A stretch of DNA of 43,167 bases from JBAYGJ01 sp041649335 (GCA_041649335.1 JBAZNF010000009.1:1-43167); one strand, 5' to 3'; counted from the first letter of the stretch, positions 26,186 to 35,460 are shown. Notes: a model not told the origin generated them from the letters alone. Numbers and translations: made by a program.

Positions 26186-28420
26186 TTACCGCTGGTCCAC
26201 CCGGGTCAGCCGCGAGAATTCACTGCCCTGAACGCTGTCAGCGCCCCGCATGAGCACATAGCGGCTAAAATATAATCCAGGCGCAGGTGTTTTGAGGTAA
26301 AAGGTGAACGTGGCCGTCCCGCCGGGTCCGACGCGCGTTTGCGACATCGTGGCGGCAGTCGTGCTGCTCGGCCAGGCCGTATCACGGAACCGGCTGATGG
26401 CATTGCCCAGGTCATAGGTTTTAAGCACTACTGACCGATCCCACGTGGCAATGCCGGTATTTTTAAATGTGACCGTTACCTGCCGGCGACCAAGGGCAAA
26501 AACGGCCGGCGGTATGGTCTGGCTGACCAGCGCCGCCTGATACGTAGAATCAACCCGGGTTATTGAATACTGGGATGTTTGGGCGATCTCTTGGGGGCCA
26601 ATCAGCGAAAACGTGTTTAAGAATAATCCAGGAACAGCCGGACTGGTCATTTTGACGCTGAATGTAGCCGTTCCCTGTGGCGGTACGCTGGCTTCAGAAA
26701 AATCAATCCGGCCAAAACCGTCGGCCCAGGTCGTGTCCTGGAACCGGCTGGCCTTGCCGCCTAAATCTTCAATAACGAGCTTCACGTCACCGCTATCCCA
26801 TGCGGTCGTGCCCATATTAGTAAACTTAATAGTGGTCGTAAAACGGCTCCGGACAAAAACGGCCGGGGCAATCTGCTGGGAGGCGAATGAAGCGGCATAC
26901 GGCAAGTCCGTCACCATCGCTGTCAGGGAAAACTTCCCGCCGTCCAGCGCCTGCCCATTCACTTGCAGCAAAAAATCGGCCGTCTCCATCAGTTCATCTG
27001 TCGGGCCCTGGATGGTAAAGCTGAACCGGCCGACCTCGCCAGGCGCCACATTCGGCGTGGCCAGGGTGGCCACGACGCCATCGGGCTGGCCAGAGGCGAT
27101 CCGGAACATCGGGCTGGGAGATGACAGGCTCAACTGCACTGGAGCGGCGGTATAGTTCCGCCAGACGGTATTGCCGTCGTTGCGGAAATCCACCCATACC
27201 TGTTTTTCCGTACCGGCATGTACGGCGACCGGATCCTCGCTCTGACCGACATAGGTGGCCTTATAAACAGCCGGCATCACGGCACTGGCTAATACATCAT
27301 ATTTAGCCTGGGCTTCCGTGCGGACCTGGGGCACCAGCGTATACAAATTTGTCCCTGGGCAATTAGTGCAATCCAGGTCCCTATGTCCGACAATATTGGG
27401 GTAATGTGCGTCTACCAGGAAACCGGAACCGGCCGGCGGAATTTCCAAATCCAGCCCCTTTTGGGCGATCAGTCCGGTTAGCGCAGTTCGTACGCTGTCA
27501 GTAAGATTCGTCGTTGTGTCATAATCACCAAGCAGGGCGATACCGACCGTTCCCCGGTTAAAATTCGCCTCATATTGGGCGCCGCCGAAACGCTGTTTGG
27601 CGCAGGTCGCGTCACGATATACGTGGGCACCGACTACCCCGTCGCCGCCGGCCCGCCCCTCATAGACCGTGCCATTTTGATCAATCAAATAATTGTACCC
27701 GATATCCCCCCAGCCCAGAACTACGGCATGCCAATAGTAAATACCGCGGATCGTAGCAGCCGGGTCTGCACCGCCGTCACTGCCGGCCGTATGATGGATA
27801 ACAAATTTTTTCGGCCAGACGTACTCTGCTGGCCAGGACTCCGTCCCGCTTGGGGTCAGGCGCCAGCTTTCGTCAGCCTGCCATTGCGCCCGGGTGACGA
27901 TGGGGGACGCGAGCTGCGCCGACGCCGGAGATACTAATTTTTTTAAAAATCCAAAGATACTCAGAGACTCCTGGCGTGAAGTATCCACGTAAATTAATTT
28001 TATTCTGTTCATCAACCCCTGATTAACAAACTGATACTGCACGGCATCGGCCCGGCCGGCAATGATGGGTTCGATGGAATACTGCCAGTCGTCCTTTGAT
28101 ACTGCATCCATTGATTCTGGGGAAAACCACTGGGACCATGAACCGCCCTGGCGATACCGAACGGATAAACCGTCCGGCGCCGTTCCTTGCCAGGCAACTC
28201 CGACCAAGCCGAAAGGAAAGTCTGTGGTAAATTCCGGTGAAATGTATTGGCCGACTGCCTGAAGGGGCTCATCAATGATTTCATTATGCTGTACTCCGGG
28301 CTGCCCCTCGGCCCTGGCGCCGCCAGACAAAAAAACAATCGCCAAGCCAATAAGGGCGACAGTGCCAAAAAATTGTAGTACCCAAACTTTTCGGGTTTTG
28401 TTGTTTGTATTTGTTTTCAT
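26186..28420 (-). CDS. Secreted N-acetylmuramoyl-L-alanine amidase (PGRP type) with NBR1-like Ig domains
   Basis: 744 residues. Signal peptide 1-37 (GARA). A beta-rich N-terminal region (about 50-147) is followed by a PGRP/Amidase_2 domain (about 172-375). Zinc ligands are visible as His209/210 (VIHHTAG), His346 (GHRDLD) and Cys354 (CPG), with Tyr243 (GYNYLI), so it should be active; it cleaves the amide bond between MurNAc and the peptide stem. Three C-terminal repeats (about 385-490, 495-610, 620-740) have the NBR1-type Ig pattern: FxNxGxxxW, a DxxW region, VxPGxxxxFxF and a GLYxxxxxL end. The same domain occurs in the SpoIID-type protein at 35655. It is an envelope-remodelling enzyme. Confidence 0.93.
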   Translation of the reverse strand: MKTNTNNKTRKVWVLQFFGTVALIGLAIVFLSGGARAEGQPGVQHNEIIDEPLQAVGQYISPEFTTDFPFGLVGVAWQGTAPDGLSVRYRQGGSWSQWFSPESMDAVSKDDWQYSIEPIIAGRADAVQYQFVNQGLMNRIKLIYVDTSRQESLSIFGFLKKLVSPASAQLASPIVTRAQWQADESWRLTPSGTESWPAEYVWPKKFVIHHTAGSDGGADPAATIRGIYYWHAVVLGWGDIGYNYLIDQNGTVYEGRAGGDGVVGAHVYRDATCAKQRFGGAQYEANFNRGTVGIALLGDYDTTTNLTDSVRTALTGLIAQKGLDLEIPPAGSGFLVDAHYPNIVGHRDLDCTNCPGTNLYTLVPQVRTEAQAKYDVLASAVMPAVYKATYVGQSEDPVAVHAGTEKQVWVDFRNDGNTVWRNYTAAPVQLSLSSPSPMFRIASGQPDGVVATLATPNVAPGEVGRFSFTIQGPTDELMETADFLLQVNGQALDGGKFSLTAMVTDLPYAASFASQQIAPAVFVRSRFTTTIKFTNMGTTAWDSGDVKLVIEDLGGKASRFQDTTWADGFGRIDFSEASVPPQGTATFSVKMTSPAVPGLFLNTFSLIGPQEIAQTSQYSITRVDSTYQAALVSQTIPPAVFALGRRQVTVTFKNTGIATWDRSVVLKTYDLGNAISRFRDTAWPSSTTAATMSQTRVGPGGTATFTFYLKTPAPGLYFSRYVLMRGADSVQGSEFSRLTRVDQR

Positions 28421-28431
28421 TTTACCCCTAT

Positions 28432-28460
28432 ATTATAGCGCATTTTCGCCTTTTTGTCCA
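28432..28460 (-). promoter_or_regulatory. Promoter of the amidase gene
   Basis: TGGACA (28460-28455), 17-base spacer, TATAAT (28437-28432). Predicted start near 28425, giving a leader of only about 5 bases. Confidence 0.75.
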
Positions 28461-28508
28461 GTCGTGCCTCCGTTGTTACTTTACAAACCCGACTTTCATT
28501 GATAAGGT

Positions 28509-28516
28509 GTGATAAT
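28509..28516 (+). promoter_or_regulatory. Candidate extended -10 for the formyltransferase gene
   Basis: The sequence around 28508-28516 reads TGT then GATAAT. It is embedded in a 19-base motif (28499-28517) that nearly matches 23007-23026 in the pilus control region. No -35 at 17 bases. Confidence 0.35.
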
Positions 28517-28548
28517 ACAAAAAAAGCAAAAAAATGAAAGGAGGGAAC

Positions 28549-29190
28549 ATGAATTCACCTAATCTTGCCGTCTTCGCTTCTGGATCGGCAACTGGCGGAG
28601 GCTCAGGATTTGAAAACCTGGTCATTAGTCCCGAGCTGGACGCGAATTTCGTGGTGGTGGTATCCAACCATGAATTCGGCGGCGTCCGGGAGCGGGCCGA
28701 CCGATTAGGCGTGCCGTTCCACTACATGCCGCCCCCGTATACGGCCGAGGCATATCAAACCATCATAAAACACTACTCTGCGGACTGGATCTCCCTGTCC
28801 GGCTGGCTCAAAATGGTTCACGGTTTGGCACCCGAGCGTACGTTTAATATTCACCCCGGCCCATTGCCGCGTTTCGGCGGCAAGGGGATGCATGGCCATC
28901 ATGTACACGAAGCGGTATGGAAAGCGTTTCAGGCCGGTGAAATTACTCACTCGGCCATGACCATGCATTTCGTAGACGAACTGTACGACCACGGGCCGAC
29001 TATTCTCGCCGTCCCCGTACCTATCTGCCCGGAAGATACGCCGGATGCGATCGGCGCCAGGGTCAACCTGGAGGAACACAAATGGCAACCGTTCGCCACG
29101 GATCTGGTCATCCATCAGTACATCCGCCTGGTCAACGGTAAGGTCGTCCAGCCATCATGGTTCTTCTGGCCGGGCATGATCGCCGCCTGA
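28549..29190 (+). CDS. purN: PurN-like formyltransferase
   Basis: 213 residues from ATG 28549, which is preceded by a perfect AGGAGG (28539-28544); an earlier in-frame ATG at 28534 precedes that site and is less likely. Formyltransferase fold: N-terminal VFASGSATGGGSGFENL, catalytic Asn-His in FNIHPGPLPRFGGKG and Asp in LYDHGPTI, matching the N-H-D triad of GAR transformylase. It uses 10-formyl-THF to formylate glycinamide ribonucleotide in purine synthesis. No other purine genes are nearby, and it stands among envelope genes, so another amine substrate is possible. Confidence 0.85.
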   Translation: MNSPNLAVFASGSATGGGSGFENLVISPELDANFVVVVSNHEFGGVRERADRLGVPFHYMPPPYTAEAYQTIIKHYSADWISLSGWLKMVHGLAPERTFNIHPGPLPRFGGKGMHGHHVHEAVWKAFQAGEITHSAMTMHFVDELYDHGPTILAVPVPICPEDTPDAIGARVNLEEHKWQPFATDLVIHQYIRLVNGKVVQPSWFFWPGMIAA

Positions 29191-29212
29191 CCAACGTCTC
29201 GTCACAAAAACC

Positions 29213-29244
29213 AAAGGAGCTGCCCGTGCGACAGCTCCTTTTTT
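29213..29244. terminator. Terminator after purN, probably bidirectional
   Basis: AAAGGAGCTG (29213-29222) pairs with CAGCTCCTTT (29232-29241), followed by more T on the plus strand. On the minus strand a broken T-run follows, so it may also end the convergent secreted-protein gene. Confidence 0.9.
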
Positions 29245-29261
29245 ATTTGCCCTGGTAAACG

Positions 29262-29954
29262 TTAATTGATGATTACAACGCGGTAATTTCCGGTTGTGTT
29301 GTACGAATCCGTCGACGTATCATCGCACAGCGTAGTCGTGGACTTGTAATTAACATAGACATACCCGGTCGAGACGAGGTATCCGGCTGACACCCATGAA
29401 TCAGCAATAGACGGATACGGGCTACTGATCGTATCGTCCAGGCTCAGGAATACGCGTAAATCAGGTGCCGAGGCCATATCTACTTGCGGGACGGCAATTT
29501 TTTTATAATGGTACGTATATGATTTGGTATAAGTCGGATACGAACCGCAATCAATGCCGGTAGCCATTACTTTCGCTTCGTCGCCGCTGGCTGTCATGGT
29601 AATGGTGCCGGACAAAACGGTTTTTGTCGTGGCCGCATTTCCTCCGATCGTCAGGGTGCCGGCCACCTCCATATTATCATTTACAATGAACGGCTGACTG
29701 TCTCCCGTGCCGGCTGTCGCGCCGCGATAGACGCGCCCGTCAATACGCAAGTTATCGGCAATGACCACCGGATTGTCCGTCCCGCCGGTGCCGGTAGTGT
29801 TATTTATTATTGAACCGTTAAAAAATGTTACCCCGCCCGACCCCTGTTTGCCGACGGTCAGTGAATCATAGACGGCGCTGGCCGCCTTGACCACCCCGGC
29901 AGTCAGGGCTATGGAAGCGATAACAATTAACATGACTACGCTTATTTTTTTCAT
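29262..29954 (-). CDS. Secreted protein, function unknown
   Basis: 230 residues. Signal peptide 1-25 (GVVKAA). The N-terminal half is rich in Gly, Thr and Asn with short repeats (NLRIDGRVYRG, NMEVAGTLTIGG) of the beta-solenoid type found in phage-tail-like or bactofilin-like proteins. The C-terminal half has several Tyr residues and two Cys (GIDCGSY and TLCDDT) that may form a disulfide. It lies last in the polysaccharide gene run, 25 bases after the ligase gene. Not recognised; a surface role is inferred from secretion and context. Confidence 0.8.
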   Translation of the reverse strand: MKKISVVMLIVIASIALTAGVVKAASAVYDSLTVGKQGSGGVTFFNGSIINNTTGTGGTDNPVVIADNLRIDGRVYRGATAGTGDSQPFIVNDNMEVAGTLTIGGNAATTKTVLSGTITMTASGDEAKVMATGIDCGSYPTYTKSYTYHYKKIAVPQVDMASAPDLRVFLSLDDTISSPYPSIADSWVSAGYLVSTGYVYVNYKSTTTLCDDTSTDSYNTTGNYRVVIIN

Positions 29955-29979
29955 ACTGTTTATTTTACGGATTAAATAT

Positions 29980-31284
29980 CTATAAATTTGTTGTTTCCGG
30001 TGCAGGTTTTATGCGGCTGACAACTACCATTAAGCCAAGCAGTGCCCAAAATATGACGGCCAGATCATTTTTGAAATATGGCGTGTCAAAAAAACCATGC
30101 ACCAGCAGTGACACCATTGCGGCCATCAAGCCGACGAGTAATGCCCGCGTCCAATAATCTTGGGATTGCCGGTGAATGTCTTTCAATCCGGCGTGGAAAT
30201 ATTTAACCATCAGCCAACCAAATACCAACAGACCGGCTAAACCCATCTCGATCCATATCGTCAGATATAATTCATCCGGGTTGGGAAAAAATTCCGTATG
30301 CGACGCCTCCTTATACTGCTCATACACCACAGGGAAACTCGCCAGCCCCGTACCCAGTACTGGATGGGCCTGGATGATGCGCCATGCGCCTTTCCACATG
30401 ACCACGTGCACGTCCGCTGACGTATCCTCCACGTCAATAACAGAGATGATCTCATGCCGGGTAAACGGCACGATCAAGCTGCCAATCAGCACAACCGCCA
30501 GCGCCAACCAAATCCATTTTTTCCGGGACGAAAAAAAACTGGAAAAAACAATTGCTACCAATACGCCGATGACCGCACCGCGGGAAAACGAAAACAATAA
30601 CGCTAGCAGGCCAAATGCCGTTACACCGGCAGTAAAGAGGTGCCGGACTACCATCTCCCACAGTGACCGGACTTTCGGCTGAACACGGACTAGCCAAAAA
30701 GCGATGAACAGCGCCAGTATCGGCCCGACGAATTTTCCGACGGCCGTCGGGAAGGTAAACACTGACGTGGCCCGCTTCGGGTGTTCCAGCCCGTACAGTC
30801 CAGAGATTTTCAATAAGCCGACGTATTGGATCAGCGCGATATACCCAATAATGACGACACTCGCGCCAAGCGCCCATAAAACACTACGAACCTGGTCACG
30901 CGTTTTGATTGTATTGACGAATACGAGAAATAATAGCGACGGTTCGGCGATATACGCCTTCCACAAACCTAGCGCTCCGCGAGTATCCGGTGAAATTAAA
31001 ACGGCTAACAAGCCAACCGCAAAGAACGCCGCCAATAGCCATCGCCACGGCAGCCAGGCCGGACAGGTTTTACTATATATTCGCTCACTGACTGTCCGCA
31101 CGCCCCACACCGCGATAATAACCAGCACCATTACCTCTAATACGGTCATGGGCAAAAATCCGACCTGAAAACGGATCTGATACGCCGGTGAAAACATGAT
31201 AGCCAGGCATATTGCCCAGTCCAGTTTCCGCCAGGCGATATAACCGAAGACAAATGTAAAAACTATGAGTAAAACAGCCTGCAT
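29980..31284 (-). CDS. O-antigen ligase/polymerase-like membrane protein 1
   Basis: 434 residues from the Met at 31284; an in-frame ATG two codons upstream (31290) directly abuts the -10 box and would lie before the predicted transcript start. About ten membrane helices and a large periplasmic-type loop before the last helices with the Wzy_C signature (WRIIQAHPVLGTGLASFP, NELYL-like PDELYLTIWIEMGLAGLLVF). Proteins of this family polymerise or ligate undecaprenyl-linked glycans. It is adjacent to a second family member, so one may polymerise and the other transfer glycan to an acceptor (inference). Confidence 0.9.
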   Translation of the reverse strand: MQAVLLIVFTFVFGYIAWRKLDWAICLAIMFSPAYQIRFQVGFLPMTVLEVMVLVIIAVWGVRTVSERIYSKTCPAWLPWRWLLAAFFAVGLLAVLISPDTRGALGLWKAYIAEPSLLFLVFVNTIKTRDQVRSVLWALGASVVIIGYIALIQYVGLLKISGLYGLEHPKRATSVFTFPTAVGKFVGPILALFIAFWLVRVQPKVRSLWEMVVRHLFTAGVTAFGLLALLFSFSRGAVIGVLVAIVFSSFFSSRKKWIWLALAVVLIGSLIVPFTRHEIISVIDVEDTSADVHVVMWKGAWRIIQAHPVLGTGLASFPVVYEQYKEASHTEFFPNPDELYLTIWIEMGLAGLLVFGWLMVKYFHAGLKDIHRQSQDYWTRALLVGLMAAMVSLLVHGFFDTPYFKNDLAVIFWALLGLMVVVSRIKPAPETTNL

Positions 31285-31290
31285 ATCCAT

Positions 31291-31299
31291 ATTGTACCA
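31291..31299 (-). promoter_or_regulatory. Internal extended -10 promoter, apparently leaderless
   Basis: TACAAT (31296-31291) preceded by TGG. Seven bases on, the predicted first base (31284) is the A of an ATG in frame with the ligase-like protein. No -35 consensus. Confidence 0.5.
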
Positions 31300-31319
31300 T
31301 GCGAGCCATAAACAAAAAA

Positions 31320-32801
31320 CTAGTTCTGTATCTGCTTCATTTCTGTATTTGCCACCGGCTGCAGCGCCATGTTCTGTACGGCAATCATCAAGCCGATCAG
31401 CACCCAGATATGCATGACGTAAAGAGTGGAAAATGTCAGGTACTGCACTAATATGCCGACAAAAGCCGCCATCAGGCCGATCAGCACCGCCTTGATATAC
31501 GCGTCATCCGTTCGGCGAGCCGCACCCCATGACCTGATGACCAGCATGGCCATGAGCGCCAGGAAACACGTTAACCCCAGCAGCCCGCTTTCTGCCAGCA
31601 CCTCTATATATTCGTTATTCACAATGCGCCAACCGTCCTTTGGCTCATAGTATGGATGCGGCGCGGCATACGGCCCAAATCCGCCGACACCAGCACCCAA
31701 GAGCGGATATTCATGCCAGGCTTGAATGGCCGTATCAATAGTATCAATACGTTCGTCGTACGACGCCCCATAAAAGGCATTAACGACGTGCTCCTTGAAT
31801 TTGTCCAAAGTCAGCGCCTCCCCGCCAGCGCTTAATGTCCTGACGACGATATACCCAACTACGGCCATACTGATAATGATGACAATAATGGTAGTCGGGC
31901 GCAGCAGCTTTTTCCAATACCACCCGCCGGCAACAGCCAGCGTGGCCGCTACGGCGATATACCCGCCTCGCGATACGGTCAGGACCAGGTTAACCATGCC
32001 CAAGCCCAAAGCCAACAACAATATGCCATACCCGACATTTATCCTGCCTACACCGGTCTGCCAACGCTTGCCGGATCGGCCGCCGGACAGCCACAGGGCA
32101 AAAATAAGCCCGATCGGTAATAAAAGGTAATTGGCGAAATACAGCGGCTCATACGCCGTCGACTGGATCCTGGTAAACCCCAGCACGTCTTTCGTATACA
32201 GATCGCGCAGGCCGGTCATGCTGGTCGGCAAACCGGCCATGTCCCCCATAAACTGGAAAAGGCCAAAACCGGCTACCAGGGTAAAACTGATCAGCAGACC
32301 GACAATAACCTTATTCAGTTGTTCCTTGGTGGTTACTATGTTGGGAATAATGAAAGCGGCCGTTGCCGTAAATAAGGTAAACGTCAAAACGGTGGCCGAC
32401 CGACCGGCGTTCAGCGCATTGACTAATGACGCGGCTTGCACGGCAAAAAACAGCGCAAGCGGTATCAGGACTGGATTACGGACAAATCGGTACTGTTTAT
32501 ACATGTATAAATGAAAAAACCAGGCTGCGGCAGTCGCCAATAGTAATACCTGGCTTAGGCGAATGGTTGTCCCGCCGGCTTCATATGCCCCTAACCGCTC
32601 GAACGGCAGGGCAAACACAATGCAAATCACGCCCCAGTGCGGCTTGTGCAGAATGAGGTAAAAAACCGCTGCGCCGAAAACCAGCGCTGCGCCGAAATAC
32701 CAGCCAATATTTACGCTGATAAAATTAATAAATATCACCGCCAAGACCGCTGTGCTTATAGTGCCACCCCGTAGTAATTTCTGTTTTTTTTCTGGTAACA
32801 T
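31320..32801 (-). CDS. O-antigen ligase/polymerase-like membrane protein 2
   Basis: 493 residues, about twelve membrane helices, same family as the preceding entry but diverged. The signature loop contains YPLLGAGVGGFGPYAAPHPYYEPKD split around the conserved Gly and His, then NNEYIEVLAESGLLG. It starts 5 bases after the glycosyltransferase gene, so it is part of the same operon. Likely a polymerase of lipid-linked repeat units or a ligase; sequence alone does not separate these. Confidence 0.9.
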   Translation of the reverse strand: MLPEKKQKLLRGGTISTAVLAVIFINFISVNIGWYFGAALVFGAAVFYLILHKPHWGVICIVFALPFERLGAYEAGGTTIRLSQVLLLATAAAWFFHLYMYKQYRFVRNPVLIPLALFFAVQAASLVNALNAGRSATVLTFTLFTATAAFIIPNIVTTKEQLNKVIVGLLISFTLVAGFGLFQFMGDMAGLPTSMTGLRDLYTKDVLGFTRIQSTAYEPLYFANYLLLPIGLIFALWLSGGRSGKRWQTGVGRINVGYGILLLALGLGMVNLVLTVSRGGYIAVAATLAVAGGWYWKKLLRPTTIIVIIISMAVVGYIVVRTLSAGGEALTLDKFKEHVVNAFYGASYDERIDTIDTAIQAWHEYPLLGAGVGGFGPYAAPHPYYEPKDGWRIVNNEYIEVLAESGLLGLTCFLALMAMLVIRSWGAARRTDDAYIKAVLIGLMAAFVGILVQYLTFSTLYVMHIWVLIGLMIAVQNMALQPVANTEMKQIQN

Positions 32802-32806
32802 AAATA

Positions 32807-33931
32807 TTATTTTCGCAAGAGGAGATAATAATCCCGAGCCATGCGCTCCAGGCTGAAAACCGTCTCTACTTTATGCCTGGCCCGCTGGGTCATGTCACGC
32901 ACCTCGGACCGGTGGTTGAATACATACATCAGCTGGTCGGCCAAATCCTGGCTATCCCCCGGCTTGCACAACAAGCCGGTTGAACGGTGGTCGATGATTT
33001 CCGGGATGCCACCTAATGTCGTGCCGACGACCGGGATGCCTGAAGCCATGGCTTCCACCAAGGCCATGCCGAACGATTCACGGCGGACAGACGGCAGGAC
33101 CAGGGCGTCAAAATAGGAGTACCACTTGTTTACTTCACGCTGGTACCCGACCCATTGGATGATCTCTTTCAGATCCAGGCGTTCGGATAGCCACACCAGT
33201 TTTTTCCGTTCGCTGCCGTCACCCACTATGATCAGCCGGACAAACGGGATGAACTCCAGGATAATTTTTACCGCCTGGATGAGAAATTCCACCCCCTTTT
33301 CACCCTCCAAACGGGCTACACACCCGATATTAAACCTGGCTGACTGGTCCCAGCGCCGTTCTTTGAGTGAATACACCCGCAAATCAACCCCATTATATAT
33401 GACCGTCACCCGGCGGGCCCGAATATGTATATCCTCAAGCAATTGGTTCTTAATGGCTTGGGACACCGCCACAATCGTCACGCAGCCAGACAGCCAGCGA
33501 TAGGGGAAGCGCAGCGGATTTTTTGTCAGCCACCGCTCCATGGTCACGTGTTCAACCCAGACGACCTTCATGCCCAGAAGGCGGGCCGGCACGGTGGCTA
33601 ATAATTTTTCCGGCAGGGATAAACAATACAGGATGGTAGTTTTTTTTGCTATCCGATAATACACTAAAATACACCACAACGACATACAGGCAAACGGCGC
33701 CACAAACGGCCACGCAAAAATCCGCACCACCGATACCGGCTCCGGGCCTCCCCACCACCGCCGGTACGGCCATCGCCGTTTCTTAAATTCACTCAATAAC
33801 ACCCGGCAGCTAGACACCAAATAAAAATTAAAAGCCCGCTTCTGCAATTCCTCTACCAAAGACAGCGTATGGCGCTCGCCGCCCCCCATCATCGAGGCCA
33901 GGGGAAATTTCATGATTACGACATTTTTCAT
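32807..33931 (-). CDS. GT4-family glycosyltransferase
   Basis: 374 residues, GT-B fold. N-terminal half with GGGERHTLSLVEEL (GGxE-type start) and a hydrophobic stretch near 75-95. The C-terminal nucleotide-sugar domain has GCVARLEGEKGVEFLI, VRLIIVGDGSERKKL, and the EX7E motif in ESFGMALVEAMASGIPVVGT. It transfers a sugar from a nucleotide donor onto a lipid-linked or nascent polysaccharide. The start overlaps the flippase stop by 4 bases (33928-33931). Confidence 0.93.
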   Translation of the reverse strand: MKNVVIMKFPLASMMGGGERHTLSLVEELQKRAFNFYLVSSCRVLLSEFKKRRWPYRRWWGGPEPVSVVRIFAWPFVAPFACMSLWCILVYYRIAKKTTILYCLSLPEKLLATVPARLLGMKVVWVEHVTMERWLTKNPLRFPYRWLSGCVTIVAVSQAIKNQLLEDIHIRARRVTVIYNGVDLRVYSLKERRWDQSARFNIGCVARLEGEKGVEFLIQAVKIILEFIPFVRLIIVGDGSERKKLVWLSERLDLKEIIQWVGYQREVNKWYSYFDALVLPSVRRESFGMALVEAMASGIPVVGTTLGGIPEIIDHRSTGLLCKPGDSQDLADQLMYVFNHRSEVRDMTQRARHKVETVFSLERMARDYYLLLRK

Positions 33932-35349
33932 GTGGCTTTACGGCTAATAATATCCCGGATAGTTTCTTTGGTGACGGCCTTGAACATATATAAAGCTACG
34001 ACATACACCCCGCCGCCGGCCAACAGCGACCATAGCCAATACTGGCCGTTCAGCAGCCATAACACCAACGCCATGATTCCTGAGGCGACTATCGCTTTGC
34101 CGAACACGCGCCAAATTATATGCGTATGCGTACTGATCAGCACGATCAGGGCCGCGGAAATCGTAACCAATAATTCCGAGGCGACCGTCATCCAGGCCGC
34201 GCCGAAATACGAATACCGGGGGATAAACACCACATACCCGCCCAAGGAAATGATCGCCACCAATAAATACAGCCACATCATCGTCCGCTGCCGGTTGATG
34301 GCGAATACCGCCCCCCCAAACACGTTGCCCCAAAAAATAATCCCGGTCGCTACTATCAGTATCCTGAGAAGTGATCCTGAATCGCGAAATTCCGGCGCAA
34401 TCACGTTCATGACCGGCTGGGCCAAAAAGTACGTGCCGACAATGAGCGGCAGTGCAATCATGGACATGGCGTCAAAGGCCTTGCCGAGTACGCGGGCGAA
34501 ACGCTCGCGGTCCATGGCTGCCCAGGCCGCAGCCAGCAGGGGGAGGATCAGGCCGGCGAACATCGCTGGGAACGTAGTCAACACCTCCAAAACTTTATAC
34601 GCCGCACCGTAAACGCCTACATCAGCCTGGCTTTTGAACAATGACAATATAATCGTGTCAGCCTTAAAATATACCAGGTTAAACGCGATAGACAGGGCGA
34701 TCGGCCAGGTATCCCGTATGACCTCGCGAATGATGACAGGTTCCCAGCGCCAGCGCCAGCGGACGTATTTGCGGCTGAATATGAACAGCATGATAAAATT
34801 GATCGCGCTGCCGGCCGACACGACAGCCATGATCCATGGCAGGCTCAAATCTGAACGTATGGCCGCGTATGTCCCGAGCAAGAGGACGATCCGGCCGGCC
34901 ACCTCAGCGATGGTGACGCGCTCTATGCGCAGATGCTTTTGGAAAATTCCGGTCAGCAACTGGTTTAGCGTGATGGCCAAAAATGAAATGCTGGTAATGA
35001 GTACACCCAGCTTGACGACGGACGGGTACGGGAACCACAGGACAATGATCGGGGCCAGCCCCAAGAAGATGATGGCTGACACCAGCCGCAAAGAAAAAAT
35101 GTTTGATGATATCCGCTCCTCGTCGGCGCCCGATTCAGATATTTTTTTCACCAAAATAAAATACAAACCCATGTCCACCAGGACACCGAAAAACTGCAAA
35201 AAGGCCATAATGGTCGTATACTGGCCGAAACCCCCCTCACCCAGGTAACGTGTCAGCATGCCGATTACCACCACGCCGATGATCGTACTGACGGTTTTAC
35301 CGATGATTTGTATTATCGTATTGTGCGCGATTTTTCTGGTGTAGGACAT
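33928..35349 (-). CDS. Wzx-like polysaccharide flippase
   Basis: 473 residues, about fourteen membrane helices, MATE/MOP superfamily, polysaccharide-synthesis type: N-terminus KIAHNTIIQIIGKTVSTIIGV, then RYLGEGGFGQYTTIMAF, a hallmark of the RfbX/Wzx family. It moves undecaprenyl-linked glycan units across the membrane. First gene of the minus-strand polysaccharide run (flippase, GT4, two ligase-like, secreted protein), and divergent from the SpoIID-type gene. Confidence 0.93.
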   Translation of the reverse strand: MSYTRKIAHNTIIQIIGKTVSTIIGVVVIGMLTRYLGEGGFGQYTTIMAFLQFFGVLVDMGLYFILVKKISESGADEERISSNIFSLRLVSAIIFLGLAPIIVLWFPYPSVVKLGVLITSISFLAITLNQLLTGIFQKHLRIERVTIAEVAGRIVLLLGTYAAIRSDLSLPWIMAVVSAGSAINFIMLFIFSRKYVRWRWRWEPVIIREVIRDTWPIALSIAFNLVYFKADTIILSLFKSQADVGVYGAAYKVLEVLTTFPAMFAGLILPLLAAAWAAMDRERFARVLGKAFDAMSMIALPLIVGTYFLAQPVMNVIAPEFRDSGSLLRILIVATGIIFWGNVFGGAVFAINRQRTMMWLYLLVAIISLGGYVVFIPRYSYFGAAWMTVASELLVTISAALIVLISTHTHIIWRVFGKAIVASGIMALVLWLLNGQYWLWSLLAGGGVYVVALYMFKAVTKETIRDIISRKAT

Positions 35350-35395
35350 TGTGGATACATAAAAATTACTGAAGACAGTTATCGAACATCAATAT

Positions 35396-35425
35396 CCACG
35401 TCCATCCTACCATTTACGGACGTGG
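35396..35425. promoter_or_regulatory. Operator-like inverted repeat next to a -35 box
   Basis: CCACGTCC (35396-35403) and GGACGTGG (35418-35425) form a perfect 8-bp inverted repeat with a 14-base centre. It abuts TTGACA at 35426, between the divergent flippase and SpoIID-type genes. It could bind a dimeric regulator; a hairpin in the flippase leader is the alternative. Confidence 0.4.
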
Positions 35426-35454
35426 TTGACAAACCCATTTTTTTGTGCTATCAT
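35426..35454 (+). promoter_or_regulatory. Promoter upstream of the SpoIID-type gene
   Basis: TTGACA (35426-35431), 17-base spacer, TATCAT (35449-35454) with TGC before it. Predicted start near 35461, leaving a ~194-base leader before ATG 35655. Confidence 0.85.
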
Positions 35455-35460
35455 TAAGGA

